64,000 bases of DNA from Pacificimonas flava (GTDB lineage Bacteria; Pseudomonadota; Alphaproteobacteria; Sphingomonadales; Sphingomonadaceae). The notes below the pieces were generated by a model, which worked only from the letters and a program-made list of their open reading frames with translations, was not told the origin of the DNA and did not search any database. The DNA lies in contig NZ_AMRV01000010.1 in the NCBI RefSeq assembly GCF_000342165.1, positions 34,242 through 98,241 of the forward strand, written 5' to 3'. This document shows positions 1 to 9,567 of this stretch, piece by piece (position 1 is the stretch's first letter; every line of letters starts with the position of its first letter). A program made the position numbers and the translations under genes.

Positions 1-1254
1 AAGATCGACATGGCGCTCGGCAATGTTCTTGCCGATCACCGTAGGGCAGGTGGACAGTGCGAGGGTCGGCTGCGCGATATAGCCGTCGGGGTCAGCCTTT
101 ACCCGGCTGCGAAATTCCTCGATCTCTGCCTGCGTGGCCGCAGGACCGATCAGCATCCCGTAACCCCCGGACGCATCGACACGCTTCACGACAAGTTCGC
201 CGATGTTCTCGAGCACGTATTTCAGCGAATCCGGCTCCCGGCAGCGCCAAGTCTCCACATTCTGCAGACTGGCGTCCTTTCCGGAATAGAATTTCACGAT
301 GTCCGGCACGTAGGAATAGATCGCCTTATCGTCCGCAACACCGGTTCCCGGCGCATTTACGATGGTGACGTTTCCGGCCTCATAGGCATCCATCAGCCCG
401 GCGACCCCCAGGATGGAGTCCGGCCGAAATTCCAGAGGGTCCAGATAATCGTCGTCGATCCGGCGATAGATCACGTCGACCCGCTCCGGCCCCTCCGTGG
501 TCCTCATGTAGATGCAGCGCCCGGATGCGAACAGATCACCGCCCTCAACCAGTTCGACACCGAGCCGGTCCGCAAGGAAACTATGTTCGTAATAGGCGCT
601 GTTCAGCGAACCCGGCGTGAGCACGACGCCCAGCGGATCGCCGCGAACCCCGCGCGGCGCCACCTCCCGCATCATGTCCTGCAGATGATCGATGTAGGTG
701 TCGACCGGGCGAACACGATGTTCGCGCAGAAGCTTTGGAAAGAGGCGCAGCATCGCCTCCCGATTTTCGAGCATGTAGGCGACGCCCGAAGGAGTGCGCA
801 GATTATCCTCAAGGACGAAGAACCCCTCTGCGGTACGCACCATGTCGATGCCGCTTATGTGCGAATAGATGCCGCCGGGCGGCCTTATTCGCGTCATGGC
901 CGGTTGGTACTGCGAGTTCGCCAGCACGAGTTCGTCTGGAATGATGCCGGCCTTCAAGATCTCCTGCGGACCGTAGATATCGGCCAGAAACTGGTTTAGC
1001 GCCTCGATGCGCTGGATGACGCCCGCCTCGAGGCCTGCGAATTCGTCGCTGGTCACGATACGGGGAAGGACATCGAAGGGAATGATCTTCTCGTCGGCAC
1101 TCTCCTCCCCATAGACTGCGAAGGTAATGCCGAGGCGGCGAAAGGCGATTTCGGCAGCGGCATGGCGCCGTTCAAGTTCGTCGACCGGGATTTCCCGCAG
1201 CCACGCATCGAGACGTTCATAGGCGGGGCGAACCGCGCCGTCTTCGCCAGTCAT
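1..1254 (-). CDS. Circularly permuted type 2 ATP-grasp protein (DUF404/DUF407, COG2308), 3' end outside window
   Basis: The minus strand is open from an ATG at 1254 to the window edge, giving 418 residues with no stop; the family is usually about 470-480 residues, so roughly the last 50 are missing. The product begins MTGEDGAVRPAYERLDAW and carries family-typical stretches such as GIDMVRTAEGFFVLEDNLR, TPSGVAYMLENREAML, VVLTPGSLNSAYYEHSFLA and VVKRVDASGGYGM. Members are predicted carboxylate-amine ligases with a permuted ATP-grasp fold. They commonly sit with an alpha-E domain protein and a transglutaminase; those would lie left of this window and cannot be checked. The substrate is unknown. 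Confidence 0.9.
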   Translation of the reverse strand, partial: MTGEDGAVRPAYERLDAWLREIPVDELERRHAAAEIAFRRLGITFAVYGEESADEKIIPFDVLPRIVTSDEFAGLEAGVIQRIEALNQFLADIYGPQEILKAGIIPDELVLANSQYQPAMTRIRPPGGIYSHISGIDMVRTAEGFFVLEDNLRTPSGVAYMLENREAMLRLFPKLLREHRVRPVDTYIDHLQDMMREVAPRGVRGDPLGVVLTPGSLNSAYYEHSFLADRLGVELVEGGDLFASGRCIYMRTTEGPERVDVIYRRIDDDYLDPLEFRPDSILGVAGLMDAYEAGNVTIVNAPGTGVADDKAIYSYVPDIVKFYSGKDASLQNVETWRCREPDSLKYVLENIGELVVKRVDASGGYGMLIGPAATQAEIEEFRSRVKADPDGYIAQPTLALSTCPTVIGKNIAERHVDL

Positions 1255-1354
1255 CTCGCTGAAATTTGTCAGACAATCCTCTCGTGGTTTGCACAGCTAT
1301 GTTATAAACAGAAGGGACCGGGCATAAATTTGTTCCCAAGCTGAAAGGAATGCC

Positions 1355-1717
1355 ATGCTGAGCTACGAACCCGTGGGAAAAGAGGGCTATGCCGTCCTCA
1401 CTATCAGTGGCCGCGTCTCCGCTACCGACTTCGATGGCATAAGGCCGCAGATCGAGCGGGACATCGAGACGCATGGCAAGATCCGGCTTCTGGAGAAGGT
1501 CGAGAGCTTTTCGGGAATGGATCCCATGGCCTTCGTCAAGGACGTGCAGTTCGGCCTGCCGCTGATCAACAAGATCAGCCATGTCGCGGTCGTTGCCGAG
1601 CCGGCGTGGATGCGCGTTTCCACCGACCTTTTCGGCGGACTGTTCCCTGGAAAGGTGAAGAGTTTCGAACCGGAAACCGAGGAGGCGGCGAAGATCTGGT
1701 TGACGAAGGTCAGCTAG
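1355..1717 (+). CDS. SpoIIAA-like (STAS-type) protein
   Basis: This 120-residue protein starts MLSYEPVGKEGYAVLTISG and has the alternating strand/helix pattern of the SpoIIAA-like family (PF11964), with the typical middle WMRVSTDLFGGLFPGKVKSF. It has no signal peptide or membrane segment, so it should be cytoplasmic. The ATG at 1355 follows an AAGG-type ribosome site. A TTATAA box near 1300 in the 100-bp gap to the divergent ATP-grasp gene could belong to a promoter. Its TAG stop shares the palindrome CTAG with the stop of the convergent methyltransferase gene. No partner or precise function can be inferred. Confidence 0.8.
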   Translation: MLSYEPVGKEGYAVLTISGRVSATDFDGIRPQIERDIETHGKIRLLEKVESFSGMDPMAFVKDVQFGLPLINKISHVAVVAEPAWMRVSTDLFGGLFPGKVKSFEPETEEAAKIWLTKVS

Positions 1718-2310
1718 GCTCGGCGAAAGAACAAAGACAGATTGTTCGCCGGCATGTCGATGCGCTGCGTCAGCCTCAGGCCGTGTTGCCCTGCCAGATG
1801 TTCGACCGCGCTCAAGTCTCGCAGGCCCCATTCGGAATTTCGCGCGCGAAGGTCCGCGTCGAAGGCCGCGTTGGACGCAGCGAGCGTTTTTCCCGCCTCA
1901 CGATAAGGGCCATAGAGGTAGAGAAGTCCGCCCGGCGGAAGACAGCGGGCAGCCCCGACCATCAGCCCCTCGGTCGCTGCCCAGAGCGAGATGTGGATCA
2001 TGTTTATACAGGTGATGGCTTCGGCATGCTGAACCGGCCAGTGCGGAGCGGACGCATCCAGCGCGACGGGCGCCTTTAGATTGGGAAGGTCCGCGTTCCT
2101 CCGGTGCGCAGCGATTGAATCTCTCGCCCCCTCGTCCGGGTCGCTCGGAAGCCAGGTCAGTGCGGGAAAGCGGCGAGCGAGATACACCGCATGCTCTCCC
2201 GACCCTTCTGCTACCATTAGCACCCGGCCCTTAGCGGGCAGGGCGGGCGCCAGGGCTGCCGCGATTGGTTCCCTGTTGCGTAAGGCGGCTGGCGAGGTGC
2301 GGGCGGACAT
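1714..2310 (-). CDS. DUF938 family SAM-dependent methyltransferase-like protein
   Basis: The protein (198 aa from the ATG at 2310) begins MSARTSPAALRNREPIAAAL and has a Rossmann methyltransferase motif I, VLMVAEGSGEHAVYLA, followed by the acidic LPSDPDEGA and the conserved CINMIHISLW and GLLYLYGPY of DUF938 (PF06080, METTL26-like). Substrate is unknown for the family. An upstream in-frame ATG at 2364 would add 18 Arg/Pro-rich residues that do not look like family sequence, so 2310 is preferred. Its gene ends on a CTAG shared with the stop of the SpoIIAA-like gene. Confidence 0.85.
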   Translation of the reverse strand: MSARTSPAALRNREPIAAALAPALPAKGRVLMVAEGSGEHAVYLARRFPALTWLPSDPDEGARDSIAAHRRNADLPNLKAPVALDASAPHWPVQHAEAITCINMIHISLWAATEGLMVGAARCLPPGGLLYLYGPYREAGKTLAASNAAFDADLRARNSEWGLRDLSAVEHLAGQHGLRLTQRIDMPANNLSLFFRRA

Positions 2311-2486
2311 CGAGGGGGGTTTACCGCGGTCCGCCCGACATGGGAAAGGCCGGCGGCATCTCATTGCCGAGTTGCACTTCCGAATATTTCAACAGCTCGC
2401 CTGAATTTCCGCTCGTTCTGGCAATTGCATTGACGGCCGCGCCGCGCTCTATGGCTGCAAACACCATTCTTGGGGAGTGCCGTCTC

Positions 2487-3995
2487 GTGCCCGACTTCAA
2501 TCGTCGCCGCTTTCTCGAATCCGCGGCTCTGCTTGCTGCCGCTGCGCCGCTCTCCGGGTGTCTCGATACGGTCCGTTCGACCGGTACGGGGCACTGGCGC
2601 GACGCTGTTTCGCAGGCAAGCAGCGTGCATGACCCGGCGGACGCGCTGGAACTCGTCAACCTGGCCATTTACCGGCTGCAGGAAGTAAATGGCCAGATCA
2701 ATGCGGTCACCTTTACCGATTTCGACTCTGCCCGGCGCCAGGCGGTTGCGCTGCCGAACGGGCGTTTTGCGGGCGTGCCGACGCTGATCAAGGACAATTT
2801 GATGGTGGCCGGGAAACCCTACACGCAGGGGTCCCGCTCACTTGCCGAGTATGTCGCGACCCAATCCGATCCCTTTTACACCTCGGCGATCGGGCCCATG
2901 GGTCTCGTCCCCATCGGCCGTTCGTCGCTGCCGGAGTTCGGGCTGACTGCGACGACGGAGCCTGTGCTGAGCGGGGCTGCGCGCAATCCCTGGAACACAG
3001 GCCATTCCACCGGCGGATCGTCGGGCGGCAGCGCCGCAGCGGTGGCGGCCGGCGTCGTCGCCATTGCCCATGCCAATGACGGCGGCGGCTCGATCCGCAT
3101 TCCGGCGTCCGCTTGCGGCCTCGTGGGCCTGAAGCCCAGCCGCGGACGCATGGCCGGCGACGACGACAGCGACGCCGCGACCGACCTTGGCGTTCAGGGT
3201 TTTCTGACCCGTACGGTGCGCGACACAGCCGCTGCCTTTCACGCCGCGCAGGGCGGGCCGCTTTATCCGGCGGCGGATCTTGTCACGGGCGCGTCCTCGC
3301 AGCGCCTGCGTATCGGCGGACGCCTGACGCGTGCGGACGGTTCTCTGCCGGACCCCGAAGTGGTGCGGGTCTTCGAGGAAACGATGGCGATCCTGTCGCG
3401 ACGCGGGCACCGTGTTTCCGAAGCGGATGCGAGCTTCGTCCCCGCCACAATGGTCGGTGATTTCATGACGCTGTGGACGCTGGGGGCTGCGGACCGTTTG
3501 CAGCGCGCCAGGAGCCTCGGCGAAATTCCCGCAGATGGGGACCTTGCTGATTATTTCGAACCGCTGATGCTCGGCATGGCGGAGCGCGGCGCGGCCCTGA
3601 CGGATGCGGATCGGGACGCGGCGTTTGGGCGGCTGGCGGCCTTCAGCGCGGCCTACCGCGAGCAGTTCCAGACCTATGACGTACAGGTGACGCCGGTGCT
3701 CGGCGCCCCGCCCGCGCCGATCGGCTATTTGTCGCCGCGCATTCCGTTCGAGGAGCAGCAGGCGCGGCTGACCGACTATGCGGGTTTTACCGGCGCTGAA
3801 AATGTCGCCGGTTTGCCGGCCATTTCGCTGCCCGTTGGCATGAGCTCCGACGGGCTGCCAATCGGCCTGCAGTTCATCGGTGCGCCGGGCGCGGAACCGG
3901 TGCTTCTTGCGCTGGCCTTTGAGCTTGAAAACGAACTCAACTGGGCCGGGCGGCGTCCGTCGGTCTGGGTCGGAGATATGGAGCTTCCCGAATGA
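2487..3995 (+). CDS. Amidase signature family hydrolase with Tat-like lipoprotein leader
   Basis: The GTG at 2487 is chosen because GGGGAG lies nine bases upstream and because it starts a leader: NRRRF (Tat-like), a hydrophobic stretch and a lipobox LSGC with Cys at about residue 25. The 502-residue product has the amidase-signature Lys102 (TLIKDN), cis-Ser178 in GGSSGGS and nucleophile Ser202 in GGGSIRIP. This predicts a Ser-cisSer-Lys amide hydrolase anchored outside the cytoplasmic membrane. It resembles 6-aminohexanoate-cyclic-dimer hydrolase-type amidases more than GatA, since no gatB/gatC is adjacent. Its stop overlaps the ArsC-like start (ATGA), suggesting co-translation. Substrate unknown. 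Confidence 0.9.
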   Translation: MPDFNRRRFLESAALLAAAAPLSGCLDTVRSTGTGHWRDAVSQASSVHDPADALELVNLAIYRLQEVNGQINAVTFTDFDSARRQAVALPNGRFAGVPTLIKDNLMVAGKPYTQGSRSLAEYVATQSDPFYTSAIGPMGLVPIGRSSLPEFGLTATTEPVLSGAARNPWNTGHSTGGSSGGSAAAVAAGVVAIAHANDGGGSIRIPASACGLVGLKPSRGRMAGDDDSDAATDLGVQGFLTRTVRDTAAAFHAAQGGPLYPAADLVTGASSQRLRIGGRLTRADGSLPDPEVVRVFEETMAILSRRGHRVSEADASFVPATMVGDFMTLWTLGAADRLQRARSLGEIPADGDLADYFEPLMLGMAERGAALTDADRDAAFGRLAAFSAAYREQFQTYDVQVTPVLGAPPAPIGYLSPRIPFEEQQARLTDYAGFTGAENVAGLPAISLPVGMSSDGLPIGLQFIGAPGAEPVLLALAFELENELNWAGRRPSVWVGDMELPE

Positions 3996-4339
3996 CCATG
4001 GAGATCTGGTTCAATCCTCGCTGCGGTACGGCGCGCAAGGTCCGCGGCCGGCTGGAAGACAGCGGGCGCGACGTCACGGTTCGCGACTATCTGAAGCAGC
4101 CGCCGACACGAACGGAAATCGAGGAGGTTTTGCGCAAGTCCGGCATGAAGGCGAGCGACCTGCTTCGTTCCAAGGAGTCCCTGGCAGGGGAACTCGGCCT
4201 GCGGGAAACAGACGATGAGAGCCGCATATTGGACGCGATGGCAGAGCATCCCGTCCTTATAAACCGTCCGGTCGTTATCGACGGAGAGCGCGCGCGGCTG
4301 TGCCGTCCGGCGGACGAAGTCGAGGCACTGCTGGACTAG
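3992..4339 (+). CDS. ArsC/Spx-family thioredoxin-fold reductase
   Basis: This 115-residue protein has the ArsC-type opening MEIWFNPRCGTARKVRG with a single candidate catalytic cysteine (Cys11), and the family-typical ILDAMAEHPVLINRPVV near residue 80. E. coli-type arsenate reductases use glutathione and glutaredoxin with such a Cys; many genomic copies of this size act on unknown substrates. No arsenic-resistance gene is nearby; it sits between an amidase and gltX, so an arsenate role is not supported by context. The start codon overlaps the amidase stop; a second ATG at 3998 is also possible. Confidence 0.85.
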   Translation: MTMEIWFNPRCGTARKVRGRLEDSGRDVTVRDYLKQPPTRTEIEEVLRKSGMKASDLLRSKESLAGELGLRETDDESRILDAMAEHPVLINRPVVIDGERARLCRPADEVEALLD

Positions 4340-4342
4340 ATC

Positions 4343-5710
4343 ATGACCCCGTCCGCCATCGTTACCCGTTTCGCGCCCAGCCCGACCGGCAGGCTGCACG
4401 TCGGCAATATCCGCACCGCGCTCGTCAATTGGCTGTTCGCCAGGCAGAATGGCGGCCGCTTCCTGCTGCGTCTGGACGATACCGACCGGCAGCGGTCCAC
4501 CGAGGCTTATGCGCAGGACATCCGCAGCGATCTCGACTGGCTTGGATTGCGACCCGACGGGGAGGTGCGGCAGTCGGACCGCATGGCGCTGTATGACGCG
4601 GCATTCGAACGGCTGCGTGCGGCTGGCCGTATCTATCCCGCCTACGAGACGGCGGACGAACTCGATATCAAGCGCAAGGTGCAGCTGTCACGGGGTCTGC
4701 CGCCGGTATATGACCGTGCAGCGCTGAACCTGTCGGAGGACGACCGCGCCGCGCTGGAAGCCGAGGGGCGCAGGCCGCACTGGCGTTTCCGCCTCGATAC
4801 GGCTGCCGAGACAGGCTGGACCGACCAGGTGCGGGGGCCGTCACATGTCGACCCTGCCTCTCTCAGCGACCCGGTCGTGCGCCGGGAGGATGGTTCCTAT
4901 CTTTACATGCTGCCGTCCGTGGTCGACGATATCGATATGGGCATCACCCATGTGGTTCGCGGAGAGGACCATGTGACCAATTCCGGCGTGCAGGTGCAGA
5001 TGTTCTCTGCGCTGGGGGCAGGCGCCCCGGCGTTCGCTCATCTCTCCCTGCTGACCGGGGCGCAGGGCGGAAAACTGTCCAAACGCGTCGGCTCCATGGG
5101 TGTCGACGAACTGCGGGAGCAGGGGTTCGAGGCCGGAGCGGTCACGTCGTTTCTGGCGCGCATTGGAACCTCTCAGCCCGTCGTTCCGGTGCCGGATCTG
5201 AATATCCTCGCGAAGGATTTCGACTTCTCCTCATTCGGTCGTGCGGCGGCACGGTTCGATCCAGAGGAGTTGGCGCACCTCAATGCAAAGCTGGTGCACA
5301 TGCTCCCTTACGACCAGGTGGCGGACCGACTGCCGCAGGGAATGAATGAGGCGGCATGGTCTGTGCTGAGGCCCAACCTGAACACAGTTTCGGATGCCGC
5401 CGACTGGTGGCAGGTGGTGACGGGGCCGCTGACAATGGCGCCGCAGCCGGCGGAGCGAGACTTTCTTATCGCCGCGCGCGACGCTCTGAACGATCTTGGC
5501 TGGGACGACGATATCTGGAAGCGGTGGACGGCTGACGTGAAAGGCCGCACGGGCCGCAAGGGAAAGACATTGTTCCAGCCGCTGCGGCTGGCCCTGACCG
5601 GCCGTGAGCAGGGGCCGGACATGTCGGCCCTCCTCCCGCTTATCGGGCGAGAGGCTGCGCTCCAGCGCCTTGAGGAGGCCGCGGGTCCGGAGGGCCGGTC
5701 CGCGGCCTGA
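4343..5710 (+). CDS. gltX: Glutamyl-tRNA synthetase
   Basis: The 455-residue class I synthetase shows the HIGH-type motif [14 protein letters not shown] at residues 9-22, the KMSKS-type motif KLSKRVGS near residue 242, and the strand [17 protein letters not shown] typical of GluRS. It charges tRNA-Glu with glutamate in the cytoplasm. Many alphaproteobacteria carry two GltX paralogues, of which one can be specialised for tRNA-Gln in the GatCAB route; the sequence alone does not tell which this is. It starts three bases after the ArsC-like stop, so the two are probably one transcript. Confidence 0.96.
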   Translation: MTPSAIVTRFAPSPTGRLHVGNIRTALVNWLFARQNGGRFLLRLDDTDRQRSTEAYAQDIRSDLDWLGLRPDGEVRQSDRMALYDAAFERLRAAGRIYPAYETADELDIKRKVQLSRGLPPVYDRAALNLSEDDRAALEAEGRRPHWRFRLDTAAETGWTDQVRGPSHVDPASLSDPVVRREDGSYLYMLPSVVDDIDMGITHVVRGEDHVTNSGVQVQMFSALGAGAPAFAHLSLLTGAQGGKLSKRVGSMGVDELREQGFEAGAVTSFLARIGTSQPVVPVPDLNILAKDFDFSSFGRAAARFDPEELAHLNAKLVHMLPYDQVADRLPQGMNEAAWSVLRPNLNTVSDAADWWQVVTGPLTMAPQPAERDFLIAARDALNDLGWDDDIWKRWTADVKGRTGRKGKTLFQPLRLALTGREQGPDMSALLPLIGREAALQRLEEAAGPEGRSAA

Positions 5711-5728
5711 GTTCTACAGCAAGAGCGG

Positions 5729-6217
5729 TTATTGCTGCGGCGCGCCGCCCGCGCCACCCGGCACGGAGCTGACCCGGCCGATATTGCCGAAGATGTCCTG
5801 GAACAGGCTGCTGTCGCGTCCGAACACAGGGGTGGTTTCGCTGGCGGGGTCGAGCTGTACGACCTGCTCCAGCCCCTTCTGCCGGTCCACCGCAGCAACA
5901 TTGCCGCCGGCATCGAAGCGCACGGTCAGCACCTGCTGGGAGGTGGGTTCGCTTGGAAGAAAGGCGAGCTGCTCGACATTGCGGGAGACGTAATACCAGG
6001 TACTGTCGTCCCATTCGGAAACGAAGGTCGGGCGGCCGAGCGTACGTTCCACCGATTCGCGATTGTCCACGCCGGGGGAGATCGCCGAAACGAGCTCTTC
6101 GTCCACGACATAACCCTGGGCGTCGCGAATCCGCGCGCAGCCCGACAAGGCAGAACCGGCGATCAGGGCGACAGTCAGGAATTTCGCCGCGCTGAGAGAA
6201 TGGTTTCGGAAAATCAT
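5729..6217 (-). CDS. bamE: Outer membrane assembly lipoprotein BamE (SmpA/OmlA)
   Basis: From the ATG at 6217 the 162-residue product has a hydrophobic leader ending in lipobox LSGC (Cys27), then the SmpA/OmlA core: RESVERTLGRPTF, WYYVSRNVEQLAF and VLTVRFDAGGNVAAV. BamE is the small lipoprotein partner of the BamA outer-membrane beta-barrel assembly machine. A low-complexity Gly/Ala/Pro tail ends the protein. The gene is convergent with gltX (18-bp gap) and divergent from the CBP3-like gene; this bamE/CBP3 arrangement is common in alphaproteobacteria. Confidence 0.93.
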   Translation of the reverse strand: MIFRNHSLSAAKFLTVALIAGSALSGCARIRDAQGYVVDEELVSAISPGVDNRESVERTLGRPTFVSEWDDSTWYYVSRNVEQLAFLPSEPTSQQVLTVRFDAGGNVAAVDRQKGLEQVVQLDPASETTPVFGRDSSLFQDIFGNIGRVSSVPGGAGGAPQQ

Positions 6218-6295
6218 GGCTGGTTCACTATTGCGTCGAGGGTTATCCGGCAAGCGGCGGCGGCGTTCAAATGAGACGGCCTGCATGAAGCTGGG

Positions 6296-6841
6296 ATGAA
6301 AAGCCGTGAAACAGGTGAGAAGGTGAAGGTGCCGTTTTTTTCGAAAGCCCGTGATCGCGAAGAAGAGATCGCAGCCGCCCTCTACGGAGACGTCGTGTCG
6401 CGAGCGCGCCGCCCCGCCTGGTATCAGGCGGGACAGGTGCCCGATACGGTCGATGGCCGCTTTGACATGGTCGCGCTGATCCTTAGCCTTCTGATCCTGC
6501 GGCTCGAAGCGATAAGGACGAAGGAAAGTCAGAGACTGGTGGTGCGCCTGACCGAACGGTTCGTGGACGACATGGATTCGTCGCTGCGCCAAATCGGTAT
6601 CGGCGATATGGTGATCGGCAAGCATGTCGGGCGGACGGTGTCGGCGCTGGGCGGCCGGCTCGGGGCCTATCGGGAGGCCTTTGCGAAGGGGCGCGGGCTG
6701 CGCGATGCCTTGCAGCGCAACCTGTATCGCGGGGAGGGTGCGCAGGAGGCGCTGGACTGGACGGCGGAGCGCGTTCGAGAGGAATCGCTGCGCCTTGGGC
6801 AGATCAGCGACCGGGCCTTTTTGACGGGAGAGGCGGCATGA
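6296..6841 (+). CDS. Ubiquinol-cytochrome c chaperone (CBP3-like)
   Basis: The 181-residue product matches the ubiquinol-cytochrome c chaperone family (PF03981): YGDVVSRARRPAWY, VPDTVDGRFDMVAL, RLTERFVDDMDSSLRQIGIGD and the charged YREAFAKGR region. Mitochondrial CBP3 assists cytochrome b and bc1-complex assembly; the bacterial role is inferred by homology. The ATG at 6296 is used; a GTG at 6323 would remove nine residues and is a reasonable alternative. The gene overlaps the DUF177 start by ATGA, a coupling common in alphaproteobacteria. Confidence 0.9.
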   Translation: MKSRETGEKVKVPFFSKARDREEEIAAALYGDVVSRARRPAWYQAGQVPDTVDGRFDMVALILSLLILRLEAIRTKESQRLVVRLTERFVDDMDSSLRQIGIGDMVIGKHVGRTVSALGGRLGAYREAFAKGRGLRDALQRNLYRGEGAQEALDWTAERVREESLRLGQISDRAFLTGEAA

Positions 6842-7386
6842 GTGCGGGAAGCGAATTTTCACGCATCGTTCGGGTGGATGAGATCGGCTCTGGCCTTTCA
6901 CGCGATATTTCCGCGTCGGAACTGGAGCGGGCGGCCCTTGCCCGGCGTTTCGACCTGATTGCAATTCCGGTGCTGGATGCCGACGTGACGCTTCGTCCGG
7001 CACCGGGCGGCTACCGGCTGACCGGAAGAGTGAAGGGGCGGGCGATCGCCGCCTGCGTGGTGTCCGGCGAAGACGTCGCGCAAACCGTGGACGAGCCCAT
7101 CGATCTCTTGCTGGGCGAACCGGCCACCCGGCACTCCCCCCCAATGGAAGAGGAAATCGAGCTGGACGAGGACGATCTCGACCGGCTGACGATCGAGAAC
7201 GGGCGGGTCGACTGGGGCGAATTGTCGGCGACGAGTTTCGCACTTGCGCTCGATCCCTACCCGCGCGCTTCGGATGCGCGCATCGCCGACGCTCGGCGTC
7301 ACCTCCTCAGCGAGGATGAGGCCGCAGCGCAGGAAGCGGAGGATCGGGCCTCCCAGTCTCCCTTCGCCGGACTGCGCCGGGATTGA
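6838..7386 (+). CDS. yceD: DUF177 (YceD-family) protein
   Basis: The 182-residue protein has the DUF177 layout: an N-terminal beta-rich part (FSRIVRVDEI, RFDLIAIPVLDADVTL), the segment RLTGRVKGRAIAACVVSGEDV in which the usual cysteine is retained, and the acidic end EEIELDEDDLDRLTIENGRVD, LALDPYPR. YceD/Duf177 is linked with 23S rRNA accumulation in plants and bacteria and is normally followed by rpmF and/or plsX. Neither is present here; a two-component system follows after 37 bp. The ATG overlaps the stop of the chaperone gene. Confidence 0.92.
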   Translation: MSAGSEFSRIVRVDEIGSGLSRDISASELERAALARRFDLIAIPVLDADVTLRPAPGGYRLTGRVKGRAIAACVVSGEDVAQTVDEPIDLLLGEPATRHSPPMEEEIELDEDDLDRLTIENGRVDWGELSATSFALALDPYPRASDARIADARRHLLSEDEAAAQEAEDRASQSPFAGLRRD

Positions 7387-7423
7387 TGGGCGTACAGCCA
7401 AAGGGAGGGTTCGAAACACACCC

Positions 7424-8152
7424 ATGGATTTGACTGATCGACCCCGGCGCATCGCGTTGGTCGAGGATGACGGCGCCCTTCGAACCTTGCTAAGCCGCAC
7501 GTTGCGGGAAAACGGATTCGAGGCCAGCGGTTATCGTAGCGGAGCGGAACTGCGTGCGGCGCTGGAAGCGCAGCAATTTGATCTGGTTATTCTCGATATC
7601 ATGCTGCCGGGGACCAACGGACTCGATATCTGCCGCTGGCTTCGGGCGCGCAGCCACGTCCCGATCATCTTCATGAGCGCGCGCGGTCAGCAGACTGATC
7701 GGATCGTCGGCCTGGAACTCGGTGCAGACGATTTCCTGCCCAAGCCCATCGATCCGCACGAGTTGATCGCCCGCGTGCGTGCCGTGCTGCGCCGCTGGGA
7801 GTCGCATCCCGGGGAACGCACCGAATCGACGGGAATCGTTCGTTTCGACGGCTGGAGCATGGACCGGCGTCGGCGCGAACTGACAGCACCCGACGGCAGC
7901 CGCGTCGCCGTGTCCAGCGCCGAGTTCGACCTGCTCGGCGTCCTCGTCGATATGCCGCAGCGCGTCGTCGGACGGGAACTCCTGCTGGAACAGGCGCGCG
8001 AGCGCCCGGCCTCCGGAGATTCCAGCGATCGCAGTATCGACGTCCTCATCAGCCGTCTTCGCCGGAAGCTTGGTCAGTATGATGGCGGGCGGGATATCAT
8101 CAAAACGGTGCGGGGGATCGGTTACGTATTCACGCCCTCGGTCACCCGCTGA
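7424..8152 (+). CDS. OmpR-family response regulator
   Basis: The 242-residue product starts at the ATG at 7424, about 14 bases after an AAGGGAGGG tract; an earlier in-frame start overlapping DUF177 adds no domain. The receiver domain has the acidic pocket VEDD, phospho-acceptor Asp58 in LVILDIMLPG and conserved Lys107 in FLPKPID. The C-terminal half is an OmpR/PhoB winged helix ending RGIGYVF. The sensor kinase overlaps by one base (TGATG). The operon might control the carbonic anhydrase/SulP genes 110 bp downstream of the kinase, but no repeat sites were recognised to prove it. Confidence 0.95.
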   Translation: MDLTDRPRRIALVEDDGALRTLLSRTLRENGFEASGYRSGAELRAALEAQQFDLVILDIMLPGTNGLDICRWLRARSHVPIIFMSARGQQTDRIVGLELGADDFLPKPIDPHELIARVRAVLRRWESHPGERTESTGIVRFDGWSMDRRRRELTAPDGSRVAVSSAEFDLLGVLVDMPQRVVGRELLLEQARERPASGDSSDRSIDVLISRLRRKLGQYDGGRDIIKTVRGIGYVFTPSVTR

Positions 8153-9495
8153 TGCGGGTGATCCGGCTGTGGCCGGCGGGATTCACGGGCCGGGTCACTC
8201 TGGTGCTTCTTGGGGCGATCCTGGTGCAATTTTTGGCGGCCGCCTATCTGCTCGGTATCGGTGAACGGCATTTGCAGCAGGCCGATCTCGCACGGCGTAT
8301 CGCGGAGCAGCTCGTCGTGGCGGAGCGCGTGATCGGCGCGGCGCCGCCGGCTGACAGGGCGCGTTTGGTCAGCGACTTGTCGACTGCTCATCTCTATTTT
8401 TCACTGGAGGAGGAAAAGCCGCCGCTTTCCGGCACCAGCCATCCGATGGTGACGGATGTCCGTGCCGAGATCATCCGCTGGGAGCCAGCTCTGGCCGCCT
8501 ATGAAATGCAGTTTGCCGTCCGAACGGCGCGGCAGGTGGGTTTCGTGCGCAACCTGGAGGGCGCGTTGCACCTCCCCGGCGGGCCTTGGATCTACTTTCG
8601 TACGCAGCAGCCTCTCCTGGGTTGGGCCGTCATCGTCAGCACGATGATCTGGGTCGGATTGACGGCGGCCGCGGTCCTGTTGTTCGCCGCCGTCATGGTT
8701 CAGACACTGGGCGCGCCCCTGCGCAAGCTCGCCTCACATGCCGATCAGATCGGCACCGGGCCGCCAGTGCATTTCGCCGAGAACGGGCCCAAGGAGCTCA
8801 GGCGCGTGGCCTTGGCGCTGAACGAGATGCAGGCGCGTATCGCGGCGCTTATCGACGAACGCACGACGGCGCTCGCGGCGGTGGGGCATGACCTTCGCAC
8901 ACCCCTTGCACGGCTGCGCCTGCGGCTCTCTGCGGTGGCGGATACCAATGCGCGGGCCGCGGCGGAACGAGACGTGCGCGAGATGGAGGACATGCTTTCC
9001 GCGCTTCTGGAATTCCTGAACGGTGGGGAGGAATGGGGGGAGCGCGTGAAGACCGACCTTGCCAGCCTGCTTCAGGTCATCGTCGAGGAAGCGCAGGATC
9101 TCGGCGGCAATGCGGAATATCTTGGACCCGCCAAGCTGGTCGCCAATGTCTATTTCGACGATCTGCGGCGCGCGCTCGTGAACCTCGTGGACAATGCTGT
9201 CAAATATGGCGGCGCAGCGCATGTCGATGCCTGGGTTGAGGATCGGTTCCTGATAATCCGTGTCGACGATTACGGCCCCGGGATCGACAGCGAAATTCTG
9301 GGGGCCGTGAAGCAGCCCTTCTACAGGGCGGATCAGGCGCGGGGCGGCGATACCCACGGCTTCGGACTCGGACTTAGCATTGCCGAGCAGGTCGCGCGCC
9401 GGCACGACGGGGAACTGGTCCTCGCGAACCGGCCAGAGGGCGGGTTGTCGGCCAGCCTGAAACTTCCGCGATCGGGTAGCCAGCCTTCCGCCTGA
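8152..9495 (+). CDS. EnvZ-like sensor histidine kinase
   Basis: The 447-residue membrane kinase has a first transmembrane helix at about residues 12-34, a periplasmic sensor region of about 120 residues, a second helix at about 158-184, a HAMP linker, the phospho-acceptor His246 in VGHDLRTPLARL, and an HATPase domain with N-box VDNAVKYGG, G1 VDDYGPGI and G2 GFGLGLSI. The HDLRTPL H-box and TM/HAMP plan are typical of EnvZ-type OmpR partners. Translation is coupled to the regulator gene. The signal is unknown. Confidence 0.95.
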   Translation: MRVIRLWPAGFTGRVTLVLLGAILVQFLAAAYLLGIGERHLQQADLARRIAEQLVVAERVIGAAPPADRARLVSDLSTAHLYFSLEEEKPPLSGTSHPMVTDVRAEIIRWEPALAAYEMQFAVRTARQVGFVRNLEGALHLPGGPWIYFRTQQPLLGWAVIVSTMIWVGLTAAAVLLFAAVMVQTLGAPLRKLASHADQIGTGPPVHFAENGPKELRRVALALNEMQARIAALIDERTTALAAVGHDLRTPLARLRLRLSAVADTNARAAAERDVREMEDMLSALLEFLNGGEEWGERVKTDLASLLQVIVEEAQDLGGNAEYLGPAKLVANVYFDDLRRALVNLVDNAVKYGGAAHVDAWVEDRFLIIRVDDYGPGIDSEILGAVKQPFYRADQARGGDTHGFGLGLSIAEQVARRHDGELVLANRPEGGLSASLKLPRSGSQPSA

Positions 9496-9567
9496 GGCGT
9501 TCAGTAATATTTTGTCACAGTTCGCGGGGGTCCGGGGAAACAATCCTCCTTCATTTTCTGCGCTGAC

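Noticed and set aside
10..999. 329-residue plus-strand frame at the left edge
   Set aside because: It is antisense to the ATP-grasp gene, whose minus-strand frame carries the family motifs.
3992..4339. Arsenate resistance function
   Set aside because: Only the fold and one Cys support it; no arsB, arsR or acr3 gene is adjacent, so only the family is called.
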